This document shows, piece by piece, positions 47,591 through 58,135 of a stretch of DNA of 64,000 nt; position 1 is the first letter of the stretch, and each line of letters begins with the position of its first letter. Source of the stretch: Flammeovirgaceae bacterium 311. GTDB taxonomy: Bacteria; Bacteroidota; Bacteroidia; Cytophagales; Cyclobacteriaceae. The stretch is from contig CP004371.1 of the NCBI GenBank assembly GCA_000597885.1, positions 1,876,501-1,940,500 of the forward strand. Direction: 5' to 3'. The notes under the pieces were generated by a model that saw only the letters and a list, made by a program, of their open reading frames with translations, was not told the DNA's origin and ran no database searches. Both the position numbers and the translations under genes were made by a program.

Positions 47591-47715
47591 TTTAAAAAAA
47601 TTGATTGATAAAAAGGATTATATAATTATTATGACCTTTTAGCAATATCTAGGCCACAAAGGAATATTAGTAGGTAAAATTCTATACAAAAGAAGATAAG
47701 AATGTTGATCAACAG

Positions 47716-48798
47716 TTATTCTCTTTCTGCCAAAGACATGCTTAACTCTCCCGCTTCCCCAGCCAATAAAAATAAATTCTTATCAGAGAGATTTTGTAAG
47801 TTTTCAATTTGTTGTATCACCGCGGAAGGAGATAAATTATTTTGATAGTACGAGAAAAGATTATTAGTAAAATCAGTAGTGTGAATCTCTCCTGAGAGTA
47901 TCATATTTATTTTTGAAATAAAATCATATTCATTCCCATCAAATGAAATGCATTCCACTAAGTGTTGAAGTTCTGGATTTAATAATTTATTATACTGCAG
48001 AACAGGAATTGTACCTGTATAAATGCACTCTATCAAGTTGTGGCAAAAAGGCATTCTTAATCCTACTGGACATAAACCAAAATCTGAATTGGAAAGGAAC
48101 GATATATATTCTTTTTTATCCAGCCAAAAATTACTGATATCTATTATACATATTGGTTTATCAGTACTATAAAGTTCATTTTTTGTTTTTGGAAAATGCA
48201 CATATTGGCTGAATTTACTCATTAAAATTTCAACCAATACCACTCTACTTAGATATACCTCATCAAAACATTTTATATTTTTGTAAATACCACTTAAATT
48301 ACCAGCAAAAACTAATTTAAATTTTCTGGTAATTACCTTTTCTAAATTTAAAGAGTCTAACTCTTTAAAATAAAACATAGGGTGCAAGCTAAATGGGACT
48401 TTATAGTTGTTACTCAGCAATTCTTCACTAATCGGATAATAATAGTTTGGTTTTAATGAAAGTCTGTTGTTATTTAAAAAAATAGTATCGGAGAAAATTT
48501 GGCTCTGATTCTTTTTGCTCCATAGAACAATCGAAACATATTTATTATAGGAAAGATCAAACCAATATTTATTTAAAATTGACCAAAATTCCCTATTAAG
48601 CACAATCCTAACATTGTAACCATTTTTTACAAAAAAAAGGATTAGACTAACGAGATATCTACTATAATCAGTTCTGATTAAAAAAGTCACTTTCTTCCTC
48701 CCCTCCCTTCTATTATAAAAAATATTTCTAACAAATCTTATAAAAGCCATTGTTTTTAGAAAAATGAAAAATAAATATTCAATAAGCTTATTTTTCAT
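47716..48798 (-). CDS. Putative exostosin-like glycosyltransferase
   Basis: A 360-residue protein. The C-terminal part has FLSNSDFGLCPVGLRMPFCHNLIECIYTGTIPVLQYN, which resembles the donor-site segment of exostosin-like (GT47-type) transferases. The N-terminus has a short hydrophobic run. The sequence is very AT-rich. The family call is tentative. The start overlaps the next gene by 11 bp. Confidence 0.5.
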   Translation of the reverse strand: MKNKLIEYLFFIFLKTMAFIRFVRNIFYNRREGRKKVTFLIRTDYSRYLVSLILFFVKNGYNVRIVLNREFWSILNKYWFDLSYNKYVSIVLWSKKNQSQIFSDTIFLNNNRLSLKPNYYYPISEELLSNNYKVPFSLHPMFYFKELDSLNLEKVITRKFKLVFAGNLSGIYKNIKCFDEVYLSRVVLVEILMSKFSQYVHFPKTKNELYSTDKPICIIDISNFWLDKKEYISFLSNSDFGLCPVGLRMPFCHNLIECIYTGTIPVLQYNKLLNPELQHLVECISFDGNEYDFISKINMILSGEIHTTDFTNNLFSYYQNNLSPSAVIQQIENLQNLSDKNLFLLAGEAGELSMSLAERE

Positions 48799-49897
48799 TT
48801 CTAATCTGTATTAGTTCTTGAATTTTTCTGATTTGCTCTGTATAAGTATTGTCTGCTGCAAAAGCCTTTCTTTTAGCAGCAGACAACTCACTAGAGGCGG
48901 AACCAATATTATCAATTACCCAACTAAATATTTTTAGAAAATCCTCCATGGATTTAGACATATAAAGCAAATCTTTATCAGCATACTCTTCGGTCCAGGT
49001 TGCGACAACTGGTTTACCTGAGGCTAGATATTCCATTATTTTATGTGGGCTAGCCTGATCATCGTAATTATCTTCCTTATATGACACAAGTAACAAATCA
49101 GCTGCTAACAAATAATACATAATTAGATCGGCAGGCACAGGTGGCATAAAATATGTGTTAGGCAGACTCTTTATTTCGTCTTTTGCCGAGCTGGTAATAA
49201 TAGATGTTGATAGATTACTTCTACCTTCAGGGCCAAGGAATAGAAAGTCTATATTTGCATGAGATCGTATTACAGTCAATAACTTTTCCCAATCCAAGAA
49301 CTGCATAGAAAGATTCCCTACATATAAAGCTTTTATTAAATTATTTCCTGGCAATTTGATCTGTCTATCTATGCCATTACCGAATTCATTCAGCCTCACT
49401 CCATGATGTATCTTATGAGTATTGATATTGAAGGGTAGTAATTTAGCTTTGATTAGTTCAGTGGTACAGAGGCAAATGTCTGCTGTTTTTGCTGCTGATT
49501 CTGTTTGAAAGTCTTGATTCAAATCAACAATGTGTAGAATTTTAATTACAGAAGCAGGTAAGGCAGAAAAGTCATAAAAAACTGAAGTATCAAAAGACCA
49601 AACAATATCAAAGTGCTTACAACTCAAGTGCTCTAACTTCTGATATCTATTAGCGATAAAATGTTTTTGAAGAAAATTTGGGTAATATCGCATCCCTTTT
49701 GGAAATCCGGGATAATTTAAAATAGATAAGTTATCAAACTTTGTTGATTCAATCGTATACCCTTTAGAAGGCGGATTAAGAAAATACACATAGTTACCTT
49801 GTGCAGCTAGTTCAGTGGCATAATGGTGCTTTGAAACAAAATACTCGCCCCAGGCCTCTGGAGAAATGATTAAAATATTTTTACCTATTAGCTTCAT
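48788..49897 (-). CDS. Glycosyltransferase (GT-B fold)
   Basis: I choose the ATG at 49897 (MKLIGKNILIISPEAWG), giving 369 residues. The GT-B features are ALYVGNLSMQFLDWEKLLTVI, FLFLGPEG, and the block DQASPHKIMEYLASGKPVVATWTEEYADK with the acceptor/donor loop. It overlaps the previous gene by 17 bp and the next by 11 bp, so it is inside a tightly packed operon. Confidence 0.8.
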   Translation of the reverse strand: MKLIGKNILIISPEAWGEYFVSKHHYATELAAQGNYVYFLNPPSKGYTIESTKFDNLSILNYPGFPKGMRYYPNFLQKHFIANRYQKLEHLSCKHFDIVWSFDTSVFYDFSALPASVIKILHIVDLNQDFQTESAAKTADICLCTTELIKAKLLPFNINTHKIHHGVRLNEFGNGIDRQIKLPGNNLIKALYVGNLSMQFLDWEKLLTVIRSHANIDFLFLGPEGRSNLSTSIITSSAKDEIKSLPNTYFMPPVPADLIMYYLLAADLLLVSYKEDNYDDQASPHKIMEYLASGKPVVATWTEEYADKDLLYMSKSMEDFLKIFSWVIDNIGSASSELSAAKRKAFAADNTYTEQIRKIQELIQIRNEK

Positions 49898-51026
49898 TAC
49901 AAAGTTCCTCCAAATAAGTATAATATTTCTCACCTACCGCTTTTGAACTAAATCTTGCCTTTGCATAATCAGCTATGGCAAGATTTTGATATTTAGAGTA
50001 GTTCTTCACTTCTTCAATTATAGCCTCAGCCCAACTTTGTCCTTGATTTATCAATCTTCCATTTGAAGAGTTAATAAATTCTGCAACAGCTGCCAAATTA
50101 GTCATTATCACAGGTGTACCACACATAAGGGCTTCTGCACAAACAACCGAAAAAGTTTCATAATCTGCAGAATGAATAAAGAGAAGGCAATTTTGCATTT
50201 CTTTTGCCACATCTTCTTTTTCTAATTTACCAAGTAAACTAATATTTCCAAGTAGATTATATTCTTCAACATAAGCAATGATTTCATCCCATAAAGGCCC
50301 ATATCCTGCTATACGTAATTGAGCATGTGGATAAACCTTTAACACCTCTCTAAATGCATTTAAAATAACAAATGGCTTTTTTATAGTACGCCAATAATTG
50401 ATCATAAAAAAAACCAACTTGTCCTTTTCTTTTTCTTTGTAGTAAAACAGTTGCTCATTAACTACATTAGGCACTACTGTGCAAGAGTGGTCAAAACATC
50501 CAGAAAACGTCTTTATGTCATTGCACAATGCTTTTGAAACAGTAATTATAGGTAATTCAGAAGAGAAAATTTTTTTGATTCTGTCTAACTTTGTTGTCGT
50601 TTCAGGTAAATTAAAATTGTAATGATATGCAGTCCAATGCTCAGTAACAACAATTGGAACTTTGATTATCTTCTTGAGAATGTTTATATGAGTAAGTAAT
50701 GGATATGCTATATGAACATTAATTAGGTTATACCTACTATTGATCTTATACTTAATTAGTACCCACACTAAAGTTTTTAAGTATAAGAATTCAATGATCC
50801 GCCATACTTTTATTTTCGTTAATATAATGTAAGCTTCTTCTGTAGGGCTTATTCTATACTTTACTAGTCTAAATACTGTATCTGGATTATATCTGATTTC
50901 AATATGTACCGTATCATTATGGCAATATTGCTGTAATGCAGAAATATGTTCCTGTATAAAAAGTGCTTCTTTATTTTCCCAACGATTAGGATACCAGTTT
51001 GCTATGTGCAATACTCTCATTTTCAA
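49881..51026 (-). CDS. Family 4 glycosyltransferase
   Basis: A 381-residue GT4. The N-terminal MRVLHIANWYPNRWENKEALFIQEHI and later FSVVCAEALMCGTPVIMTN with the EX7E pair support the call. A second ATG at 51020 is the likelier start, as the first two residues add nothing. It overlaps the upstream GT4 by about 35-41 bp. Confidence 0.85.
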   Translation of the reverse strand: MKMRVLHIANWYPNRWENKEALFIQEHISALQQYCHNDTVHIEIRYNPDTVFRLVKYRISPTEEAYIILTKIKVWRIIEFLYLKTLVWVLIKYKINSRYNLINVHIAYPLLTHINILKKIIKVPIVVTEHWTAYHYNFNLPETTTKLDRIKKIFSSELPIITVSKALCNDIKTFSGCFDHSCTVVPNVVNEQLFYYKEKEKDKLVFFMINYWRTIKKPFVILNAFREVLKVYPHAQLRIAGYGPLWDEIIAYVEEYNLLGNISLLGKLEKEDVAKEMQNCLLFIHSADYETFSVVCAEALMCGTPVIMTNLAAVAEFINSSNGRLINQGQSWAEAIIEEVKNYSKYQNLAIADYAKARFSSKAVGEKYYTYLEELCNEANR

Positions 51027-52146
51027 CCAATTTCAGGATAAACTCGAAATAATCCTTTGTTACTTTTTCCCATGTAAATTCTTTCTGGGCATAGTGATAG
51101 CTTTTCTCCCTCAGGTCTAGAGTTAGTTCTTGATCATTTAGAACATTCTTCAAAGCCAAATATAATCGTTCTACTGTTATGTCAGCTACTAGAACTCCAC
51201 GTTCAGAATCAATAGCTTCACTTACTCCTCCTACGTCTGAGGCTACCACAAGCAACTTGCAAAACATGGCTTCAACCACAACCATGGGAAAAGCCTCAGT
51301 GGTCAGAGAAGGAAGACACAAAATAGTATGCTGATTGAATACTGCAGGCAATTCTGTATCATGTTCTAAATAGCCAAGACATATAACCCTCCCTTGCTCT
51401 ATATTTTTAATCTTCTGAAAGAGCGACTTTTCAAAAGGAGTTTGTAATTCTGTTTTACCATAATGGCCTGCACCTACTATAGTTAATGTCAAACCTGGAA
51501 AATCTTGTAGCAATAACTGAAATGCATCTATCAATAAATGAACACCTTTTCCCTCAACTAATCTACCCACATATAAAAGCGAAGATTTCTTGATTTCTGA
51601 TGCAGGTTTAAATAAGCTAGGATTTACACCATTATAAATGACTTTGGTTTTATTATAGAGAGAATCACTCAGTGGCCTATATTTTTGAGCTACTTTTTCA
51701 CTACATGAAATTACTGCATCAATGGCTCTGTCTAATTCAATAATATATCTTTCACTAAAAAAGTGGATCCTTTCATTATGAACATGAAGAATTATTATAC
51801 CATTAAACCCAAGTTTACGCAACACTACAGCATACTCCGGCCTATTTTGTATATGTACAACTTTGCAGTCTCTAATCAATTTATAATGAGACAAACAATA
51901 AAGATATATTTTGAAAGAGGGTGATATTTTAGTGAATTTTCCTAGCAGTGAATATATACCCCTAGCGGGGGTTATGATATCTAATGTTCGTTCAAAATCA
52001 TTTTTAGTATTTTTTACTAAGATCTTGTATTTAATATCTATACTGATATTCCGGCTTATAACTTCATATACCCACCTTACTACTGGTCCTCCCTCTATAG
52101 CGCTAAAAACCGATTCCTCAGGAAGCAACATGGCTATCTTAAACAT
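50986..52146 (-). CDS. Family 4 glycosyltransferase
   Basis: A 386-residue GT4. Motifs are LLYVGRLVEGKGVHLLIDAF, LTIVGAGHYGK, and LPSLTTEAFPMVVVEAMFCKLLVVASDVGG. It overlaps the sulfotransferase gene upstream by 8 bp. Confidence 0.87.
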   Translation of the reverse strand: MFKIAMLLPEESVFSAIEGGPVVRWVYEVISRNISIDIKYKILVKNTKNDFERTLDIITPARGIYSLLGKFTKISPSFKIYLYCLSHYKLIRDCKVVHIQNRPEYAVVLRKLGFNGIIILHVHNERIHFFSERYIIELDRAIDAVISCSEKVAQKYRPLSDSLYNKTKVIYNGVNPSLFKPASEIKKSSLLYVGRLVEGKGVHLLIDAFQLLLQDFPGLTLTIVGAGHYGKTELQTPFEKSLFQKIKNIEQGRVICLGYLEHDTELPAVFNQHTILCLPSLTTEAFPMVVVEAMFCKLLVVASDVGGVSEAIDSERGVLVADITVERLYLALKNVLNDQELTLDLREKSYHYAQKEFTWEKVTKDYFEFILKLVENESIAHSKLVS

Positions 52147-53050
52147 CTAGTGGATAATTATAAATTTTTAAATACTTTTGAGTACGTGTTGAAATATAGG
52201 AAATCTCTTCTCTAGTAAGCTCTGACTTCCACTTGTTTACTTCATTTGAAGTAATAGGATTATTAAGCTTTTTATGATGAGGTTTTATATCATCGCCTAA
52301 TAATATTTTTTTATCTTCAAAGAACTGTTCAGTGAAATTCATCTCCAGGTAAATGGAAATCAGTTCAAGCGTACTTTTGGGATCATTAACTAAATCCTCA
52401 TACTTTACCTCTAAAAGGGAAAGTCGCTTTTTATATTTAAAAACTTCTTTTACTGACCAGACCCATCTATTTACTGCGTACTCTAGTGATTCATTTAAAG
52501 TGCTTTTTCTAGAATTAACAACAGCTCTGCTGTCTCTAACTAGATGTATAATCTTAGCGCCTGGGAATAAAGTTTTTAGCCATTCAAGCCTTAGAACCAG
52601 GTATGGTGTTTTATCTCCTATCAATGTAGCATTTGGACTGTTAAGCATTTGATGATATTTATAAACACCTAAAATAAGATTTTGAAGTGTTCTTTCACTC
52701 TCCTGAATATTTAGAAGATATCCTTTTAGTGCCTCCGAATCCAAATTCCAATATCTAAAGTCATTGCTGGTATAAACCAGAGCAACAATACTATTTACTA
52801 TCACATACCAGCCTTTTTTCCTATGCTGGAAATATTGCTGGCTTGCCTGAACAATAAAATCACCTGTCTCTGGTGGTATGTGAACTACTCCAGAATTCAT
52901 CAAAAGCTTTCTAAGTAAGGTCGTCCCACTTCGGCCACAGGAAACAATAAAAAAAAAGTTTAATGGTCTTGAGGCTTTTTTGGAAAAATAAGCCCTTTGA
53001 ACAATAAACTTCTCATTCAATTTATTATAATAATATTTCACATTCCTCAT
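52139..53050 (-). CDS. PAPS-dependent sulfotransferase (Sulfotransfer_3 type)
   Basis: A 303-residue protein. The 5'-phosphosulfate loop is FIVSCGRSGTTLLRKLL (about residues 33-49) and the 3'-phosphate site is KIIHLVRDSRAVVNSRKS. It is coupled to both neighbours by overlaps of 8 and 4 bp. Substrate unknown, but a glycan is implied by context. Confidence 0.85.
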   Translation of the reverse strand: MRNVKYYYNKLNEKFIVQRAYFSKKASRPLNFFFIVSCGRSGTTLLRKLLMNSGVVHIPPETGDFIVQASQQYFQHRKKGWYVIVNSIVALVYTSNDFRYWNLDSEALKGYLLNIQESERTLQNLILGVYKYHQMLNSPNATLIGDKTPYLVLRLEWLKTLFPGAKIIHLVRDSRAVVNSRKSTLNESLEYAVNRWVWSVKEVFKYKKRLSLLEVKYEDLVNDPKSTLELISIYLEMNFTEQFFEDKKILLGDDIKPHHKKLNNPITSNEVNKWKSELTREEISYISTRTQKYLKIYNYPLDV

Positions 53051-54021
53051 CTTATTCCGGCCTTACTCACTACAAACTTTTTCAATATGTAGAGAAAATC
53101 CTTATAAAAAGATTTCTCCTGTACTGGATTGTAAAAAAGAATGCTACCCATCGTTTTCAAGGAATGCAAATATTTTCCGTGATAACTAAACCATAAGGCT
53201 AGTTTTTTTTGAGGTAACTTTTGATCGAAAATATATTTTTCAATTTGTTTTACTTTATTTAAACCTTTATCTGAAAACAAATCTTCTCCAGTACTAATTT
53301 CGTGCCTTAGTATTTCTTTTACGATATAGGTAGATGCTAATTTCCTAAGGTTAGTATTCCTATATGATGTAAATGAATCGGGATTGTTTCTATAATAAAA
53401 ATGAATCTCTGGTAAATTGATCAATTTATGTCGCAGCGCAATCTTTGCACACCAATAATAATCATCACTCCCAATTCTATCAAAATACTCTTCCAGCAGC
53501 CCCACATCCTCTACTACTTCTTTTTTTACCATTATTGAAGTTGGCCAAAAAGAAAAATCCTCAGGCAATTTATCTCTGATAGATTGATAATTTGTTGGAT
53601 AAGATGATACATTGGAAAGGTATTCTCCAGTACTACTAATCCTTTGATATTGTACACCACATGCTCCTAATTCTCTATCAGCTGCAAAAGCAGCTAATTG
53701 TTTCTCTAATTTGAATCGAGAATAAACATCATCTGCATCCTGAAAAGCAATATAATCACCCTTTGCCAGCCTCATCAGCCTATTTCGGGATCTCAAAAAT
53801 CCTATATTAATCTCATTGTTAAAGATTTTAATCCGGTCATCCTTATATCCTTCTATAACATGTTTTGTATTATCAGTGGATTTATCATCTAAAATGATTA
53901 ATTCAAAATTTTCATAAGTCTGGTTTAGAACACTTTCTATAGCCTCTTTGATAAACCTTTCAGTATTATAAGCAGGAAGCAAGACAGAAACCAGAGGCTT
54001 GTATTCACTAACTTTTAACAT
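53047..54021 (-). CDS. Family 2 glycosyltransferase
   Basis: A 324-residue GT-A enzyme. VSVLLPAYNTERFIKEAI, LIILDDKSTDNTKHV and YIAFQDADDVYSR carry the nucleotide-binding and DXD features. It overlaps the sulfotransferase by 4 bp. Confidence 0.88.
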   Translation of the reverse strand: MLKVSEYKPLVSVLLPAYNTERFIKEAIESVLNQTYENFELIILDDKSTDNTKHVIEGYKDDRIKIFNNEINIGFLRSRNRLMRLAKGDYIAFQDADDVYSRFKLEKQLAAFAADRELGACGVQYQRISSTGEYLSNVSSYPTNYQSIRDKLPEDFSFWPTSIMVKKEVVEDVGLLEEYFDRIGSDDYYWCAKIALRHKLINLPEIHFYYRNNPDSFTSYRNTNLRKLASTYIVKEILRHEISTGEDLFSDKGLNKVKQIEKYIFDQKLPQKKLALWFSYHGKYLHSLKTMGSILFYNPVQEKSFYKDFLYILKKFVVSKAGIR

Positions 54022-54041
54022 TTCTATTCTTATATAGATTC

Positions 54042-55112
54042 TTATAAAGGATGAGAATTTTCGTCAGCTACCCAATGATAGTTTAAGAAATATCTATTTG
54101 TGCCACTATTAAACTGATAGCCTAAAAGCCTGTATGCCAATGAATCAAAAATTCGAATAGAAAAGGTTTGTAGATTTTTTCTGCTATTCAACTGTATTTG
54201 AATGTATAGATACAGCCACCAAAAGTAATACTCATGTTCTGGTAACAACTCCATAGTTTTGATTTTAACAAAAGTTTTCAAAGCTAAAGAATCTTTATGA
54301 TTCAGATAAAGCTTTAAGGATGATCTGAAATAGTTCCCTGCATAACATCTTTTCATTTCTTTTGTAAGCGGTAGCCCTTTACCTATTATCTCCATAAAAA
54401 CCCTATCTAACAAGCTAACTCTATTCAGAATCTTATTTTTTTCTAACCATGAGTTACTAATTGTATGTTCATGTCGCCTATAATATACATCGCTTTTGCG
54501 AATGTCCGCTACAACCACATAGTTCAGTTTATTAATGAGTGCACGTATATGCAACTCCCAATCCTGAGCAGATAATGCCTCTTCATCAAATCCGCCAAGC
54601 TTGATGAATGAAGATTTTTTCCAAATGGGGCCACTGGTTTGCCATGGAGTATCAAAATCCATAAACCTAGTTAAATCATCCCTGTCAGCAACAGGTTTAT
54701 TCCAGTATATATCTAAATCTCCGACATGATGATGGAACAGCTTTGTAGGATAAACAATAAAATCAGCTTCAGGATGCTGTGAAAATTTGTTCAATCTCCT
54801 TTTAAGACAATAATCTGCTAACATATCATCGGAGTCAAGGAAGAGTAAATATTCACCTAATGCGTTAGTAGCACCAATATTTCTACAAGTTGGCGCGCCT
54901 TTAGGCCCCCTATTTCTTTCTAATAATTTAATTCTGCTATCTTTCTTAGCATATTTAATAACAACCTCCTTTGTACCATCTGTAGATCCATCATCTACTA
55001 CCAATGTCTCCCAATTTGAATACGTTTGTCTCAATAAGGAATTTAGACATTCAGAAATGAAATGTATTCTGTTATAAACAGGTACTATTATTGAAACAAG
55101 TTGAATACTCAC
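54042..55112 (-). CDS. Family 2 glycosyltransferase
   Basis: A 356-residue GT-A enzyme with VSIIVPVYNRIHFISECL, VVDDGSTDGTKEVV and LLFLDSDDMLADY. The C-terminal 120 residues are of unknown function. It is 20 bp from the next GT2. Confidence 0.88.
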   Translation of the reverse strand: MSIQLVSIIVPVYNRIHFISECLNSLLRQTYSNWETLVVDDGSTDGTKEVVIKYAKKDSRIKLLERNRGPKGAPTCRNIGATNALGEYLLFLDSDDMLADYCLKRRLNKFSQHPEADFIVYPTKLFHHHVGDLDIYWNKPVADRDDLTRFMDFDTPWQTSGPIWKKSSFIKLGGFDEEALSAQDWELHIRALINKLNYVVVADIRKSDVYYRRHEHTISNSWLEKNKILNRVSLLDRVFMEIIGKGLPLTKEMKRCYAGNYFRSSLKLYLNHKDSLALKTFVKIKTMELLPEHEYYFWWLYLYIQIQLNSRKNLQTFSIRIFDSLAYRLLGYQFNSGTNRYFLNYHWVADENSHPL

Positions 55113-55167
55113 TTATATAAATTGATTGCAATTCTATTAAAAGATTATATATGTCATTTATCACATT

Positions 55168-56289
55168 TCATATAATATTTGTTATAATGTCCTTCCACAT
55201 CCTATCAACGGTGACTTCAACTATAGCTATATTATCTTCTAATTTACCATTAACTTCATAATTATTTAATTGTGCAAGAGCCTTCTCAAATGATGTATTT
55301 ACATCTAATATTCCATTTTTTATTCCATAAAGATCCATAAGTTCTTTGTACTTGTGCGACCAACTGGTACAATAAGTTTGTACACCTTGATTTAACCCAC
55401 TTGCTACTCCATGATATCTTGAAGAAATTAACAACTTAAAATGTTTTATACATGCCTTGATTTCGAGCGCATTTAAACCATTTAATACTGGAAGTTCAAC
55501 ATTAGTTTTATTCTTAATTTCATTAATGATAGCAAAATCATCACTTCCTTCATGATTCAAGAGTATTATCTTTTCTCCATTTGCTAGATAATGAGATATA
55601 AGCGCAATTAAAAAAGGTATATATTTAGTCTTTATCTCATCTGGTGTATGAGTTAACATTTTTGAATTAGGAATAATGCAAATAGCGTCTTTTGCTAACA
55701 AATAATTTGACAAGGAAATATCAGGCTTTAGCAAATTTGTAAAATCGGGTGATATAGAAATTTTTTGGTTTTCGCCAAAAACTTCTTCTAAATACTTATA
55801 TGATATTCTATCTCGTGCATAAATTTTATCTGCATATTCAAATACTATTTTTATTCGTTGGAGAGACAACGGCTTATTAAAAGGCCCAAATGCCTGAGGC
55901 ATAAACACAATCTTAGCACCATGATTTTTTAACTTTTTATAATATCGCTTTAATTCAAGATTATTCTCTGTACTATACAGATATTCCCACTGGTCTCCAA
56001 ACTGAAAACCTCCGGCATCCAATACAGCATTTATCTTATTCTCTTTTATTAAACCATATTGTTCAAATCTATATTGATCAAATAACTTCTCAAACGGAAT
56101 ATTCAATCTTTGTAAATTAACTTTTTGAAAGAGTCCAGCTTTTCTAATACTTTCTGCCCTACCTATACCTCTTCCAGCAACAAATATAGGATTAAGGTTT
56201 TTCTCCTTACCTAATCGATCCATTATCGAAAAAAGCATGAGTTCTGCTCCTTTGTTTACAAAACCAGCTTTGTCAATTTGTATATACAT
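55168..56289 (-). CDS. Polysaccharide pyruvyltransferase family protein
   Basis: A 373-residue protein. The pyruvyltransferase features are MYIQIDKAGFVNKGAELML at the N-terminus, AVLDAGGFQFGDQW, and the C-terminal block KLLISSRYHGVASGLNQGVQTYCTSW. It adds a pyruvate ketal from PEP to a sugar, giving a negative charge. A decayed IS1 element lies immediately upstream in the reading direction. Confidence 0.9.
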   Translation of the reverse strand: MYIQIDKAGFVNKGAELMLFSIMDRLGKEKNLNPIFVAGRGIGRAESIRKAGLFQKVNLQRLNIPFEKLFDQYRFEQYGLIKENKINAVLDAGGFQFGDQWEYLYSTENNLELKRYYKKLKNHGAKIVFMPQAFGPFNKPLSLQRIKIVFEYADKIYARDRISYKYLEEVFGENQKISISPDFTNLLKPDISLSNYLLAKDAICIIPNSKMLTHTPDEIKTKYIPFLIALISHYLANGEKIILLNHEGSDDFAIINEIKNKTNVELPVLNGLNALEIKACIKHFKLLISSRYHGVASGLNQGVQTYCTSWSHKYKELMDLYGIKNGILDVNTSFEKALAQLNNYEVNGKLEDNIAIVEVTVDRMWKDIITNII

Positions 56290-56354
56290 TTAACGTAAAA
56301 ACTAGACTTAAAAAAACAATTTCTTTCACTTATGTAGTATAATGATTCGGCTCT

Positions 56355-57128
56355 GGTCTAAAATGTATGATAGTTTCTATTTTGTAAAATCAGCTTCATT
56401 TGTAGCTCATGGTTTCGTTGCTTTTTAGAGAAACAGGTGGTTTTTCTAACCAGCCTTCTATTTCTCGCCCTAAGGCTGGTATTTACCCCCTTAATGTGTT
56501 TAGTTCCTAATTTTCCAATCAGATGCTTTTCAGCGGGTAGCTCAGCAGAGAAGGCTTTCCAGTCATCGGTATAGAATAGTTGAATGTTAAGTTCATCAAG
56601 CTGCTTATAGAGCCGTTCTACTGTTTTTATACTTCTGTCTTCCTACTGCCAAGCCAGCACCTCATCAGTGTTAGGGGCATAAGCGTAAAGGAGCCATTGC
56701 TTGTTCTTTTTTGCTGCCTACAAAGCTATAAAGCTCATCTATCTGCACCAGGTCATAGCTGCTTTGCTAATGCTTGAAGCTAAGCTGACTGGCCTTTTCT
56801 TCCAAAATCCTGATGCTGGTCTTACGATGTACTCCAGCAATAAACTCAATGTCTCTAAGCCCACAGTTCTTGTTGAGCATCTTAATCACAAACCTTTTTA
56901 CCTCTAGTGAGCAACCTTTATAGGTGTATTCCCTTTGAAACTGTTTTCTACATTTGGAGCATCGCAGCGGCGAACCGCAGAAAATTCTGCCTACCATTCC
57001 GCTTTCGCCCATTTTTCCATACCTTACTACTTTGGCAATAGGGGCAGATGATTTGGATATTTAAGTCGCACATAACCTCCTCAACATCCCCCTATTGCTT
57101 TTTATTCAACTCTCATACATTCTCTACC
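56355..57128 (-). mobile_element. Decayed IS1-family insertion sequence
   Basis: Inverted ends match at 17 of 21 positions (56355-56375 and 57108-57128) and begin with GGT, as in IS1. The total length of 774 bp is close to IS1 (768 bp). No clear target-site duplication is visible. The transposase inside is broken in several places. Confidence 0.8.
56358..57073 (-). pseudogene. IS1-family transposase, multiply disrupted
   Basis: The InsA-like part begins at 57073 (MCDLNIQIICPYCQSSK, a zinc-finger start) and is interrupted by a 13-bp insertion at 56968-56980 in which cgcag is repeated on both sides of 8 bp. The InsB-like part follows in other frames with DELYSFVGSKK, YTDDWKAFSAELP and GVNTSLRARNRRLVRKT. 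These are recognisable as the DDE-type core of IS1. Frameshifts and a stop near 56645 prevent a full product. Confidence 0.75.
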
Positions 57129-57229
57129 ACTGCCGGCAGGAATTATAATTTTAATATACTTGAGATACGTACTGATTATGCAACATCATCCAAGTAAATT
57201 TTCAACATTATAAAATTCAATAATTCTGT

Positions 57230-58135
57230 CTATTCTTTCCAACCGTGAGGATCGCCTAGTTTATGCTTTCCAACATACGGCTGCAAATCCCAATACATAG
57301 GGGCATTATTTAATTTTTCATCCTTTGATTTCAAAATGCACAAGCCGACAGCTCCAAGATCCATGGCATGTGAAAATTCTTTTCTCTTGCTAAGAATGTC
57401 CCATGCATCACGCATATCATATGACCAAGAAATATCGTCAAATAGAACAACAGCTCCAGGGCTTAAAAAAGGAATTAGTTTATTTAGATAATGAATGGTA
57501 GCGATTTTTTCATGGTGTCCATCTATATAAGCCAAATCAATTTTTTTATTTAGAGAAGGAAGTTCTTGATGGAGTGCATCATCAAAAAGAGCATTGACAA
57601 CCTTAACGTTTTTGTGTGATTTCAGACTCTCCTTAGCAATATTAGCCAAGGCCTCTGATCCTTCCACTGTGATGAATTTATCCATACTAGGCGCTGAAGA
57701 AATATAGAGAGATGATATCCCTGCACAAGTACCGAGTTCAATACCTATCGATGATTTAAATTCTCTTGCAATCAAATAAAGGGCAGTAGCCCATTTTTGA
57801 TTTTTTCCTGTCGCGGCTACACGTTCCATTGTGAATTCTAAAACTTCACCTGGTTGAGGTCTAGCACCAGCACTAGTGTCACTGCCCGCACTTGAAGGTT
57901 TAGGAGAGTACCATATCGGTACTTTTTTGTCGCCCCCTTTTGCTATTTCATTTCGACGAGTTTCAGCAAGTACAGCAACAGCTTTTGCCTGATCATCTAT
58001 CTCACCATTAATCAAAAAAGCTAATACAGGTTTCATCTGCGTGGGTAATCCTAGACTGAATATGTATGAAATATCCTTTTTACTTGAATTATCTACTGCA
58101 GAATTAAAAAATTTATTGAATAGTTTTTTAAACAT
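57230..58135 (-). CDS. Class I SAM-dependent methyltransferase (Methyltransf_24 type)
   Basis: A 301-residue protein. SAM motifs are IGIELGTCAGISSLYIS near residue 130, ITVEGSE, and LAYIDGHHEKIATIHYL followed by LSPGAVVLFDDISW. Its place in the island suggests methylation of a glycan. It is 202 bp from the nitroreductase-like gene. Confidence 0.85.
   Translation of the reverse strand: MFKKLFNKFFNSAVDNSSKKDISYIFSLGLPTQMKPVLAFLINGEIDDQAKAVAVLAETRRNEIAKGGDKKVPIWYSPKPSSAGSDTSAGARPQPGEVLEFTMERVAATGKNQKWATALYLIAREFKSSIGIELGTCAGISSLYISSAPSMDKFITVEGSEALANIAKESLKSHKNVKVVNALFDDALHQELPSLNKKIDLAYIDGHHEKIATIHYLNKLIPFLSPGAVVLFDDISWSYDMRDAWDILSKRKEFSHAMDLGAVGLCILKSKDEKLNNAPMYWDLQPYVGKHKLGDPHGWKE

Noticed and set aside
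56580-56907. Two plus-strand frames
   Set aside because: They are antisense to the IS1 transposase remnant.
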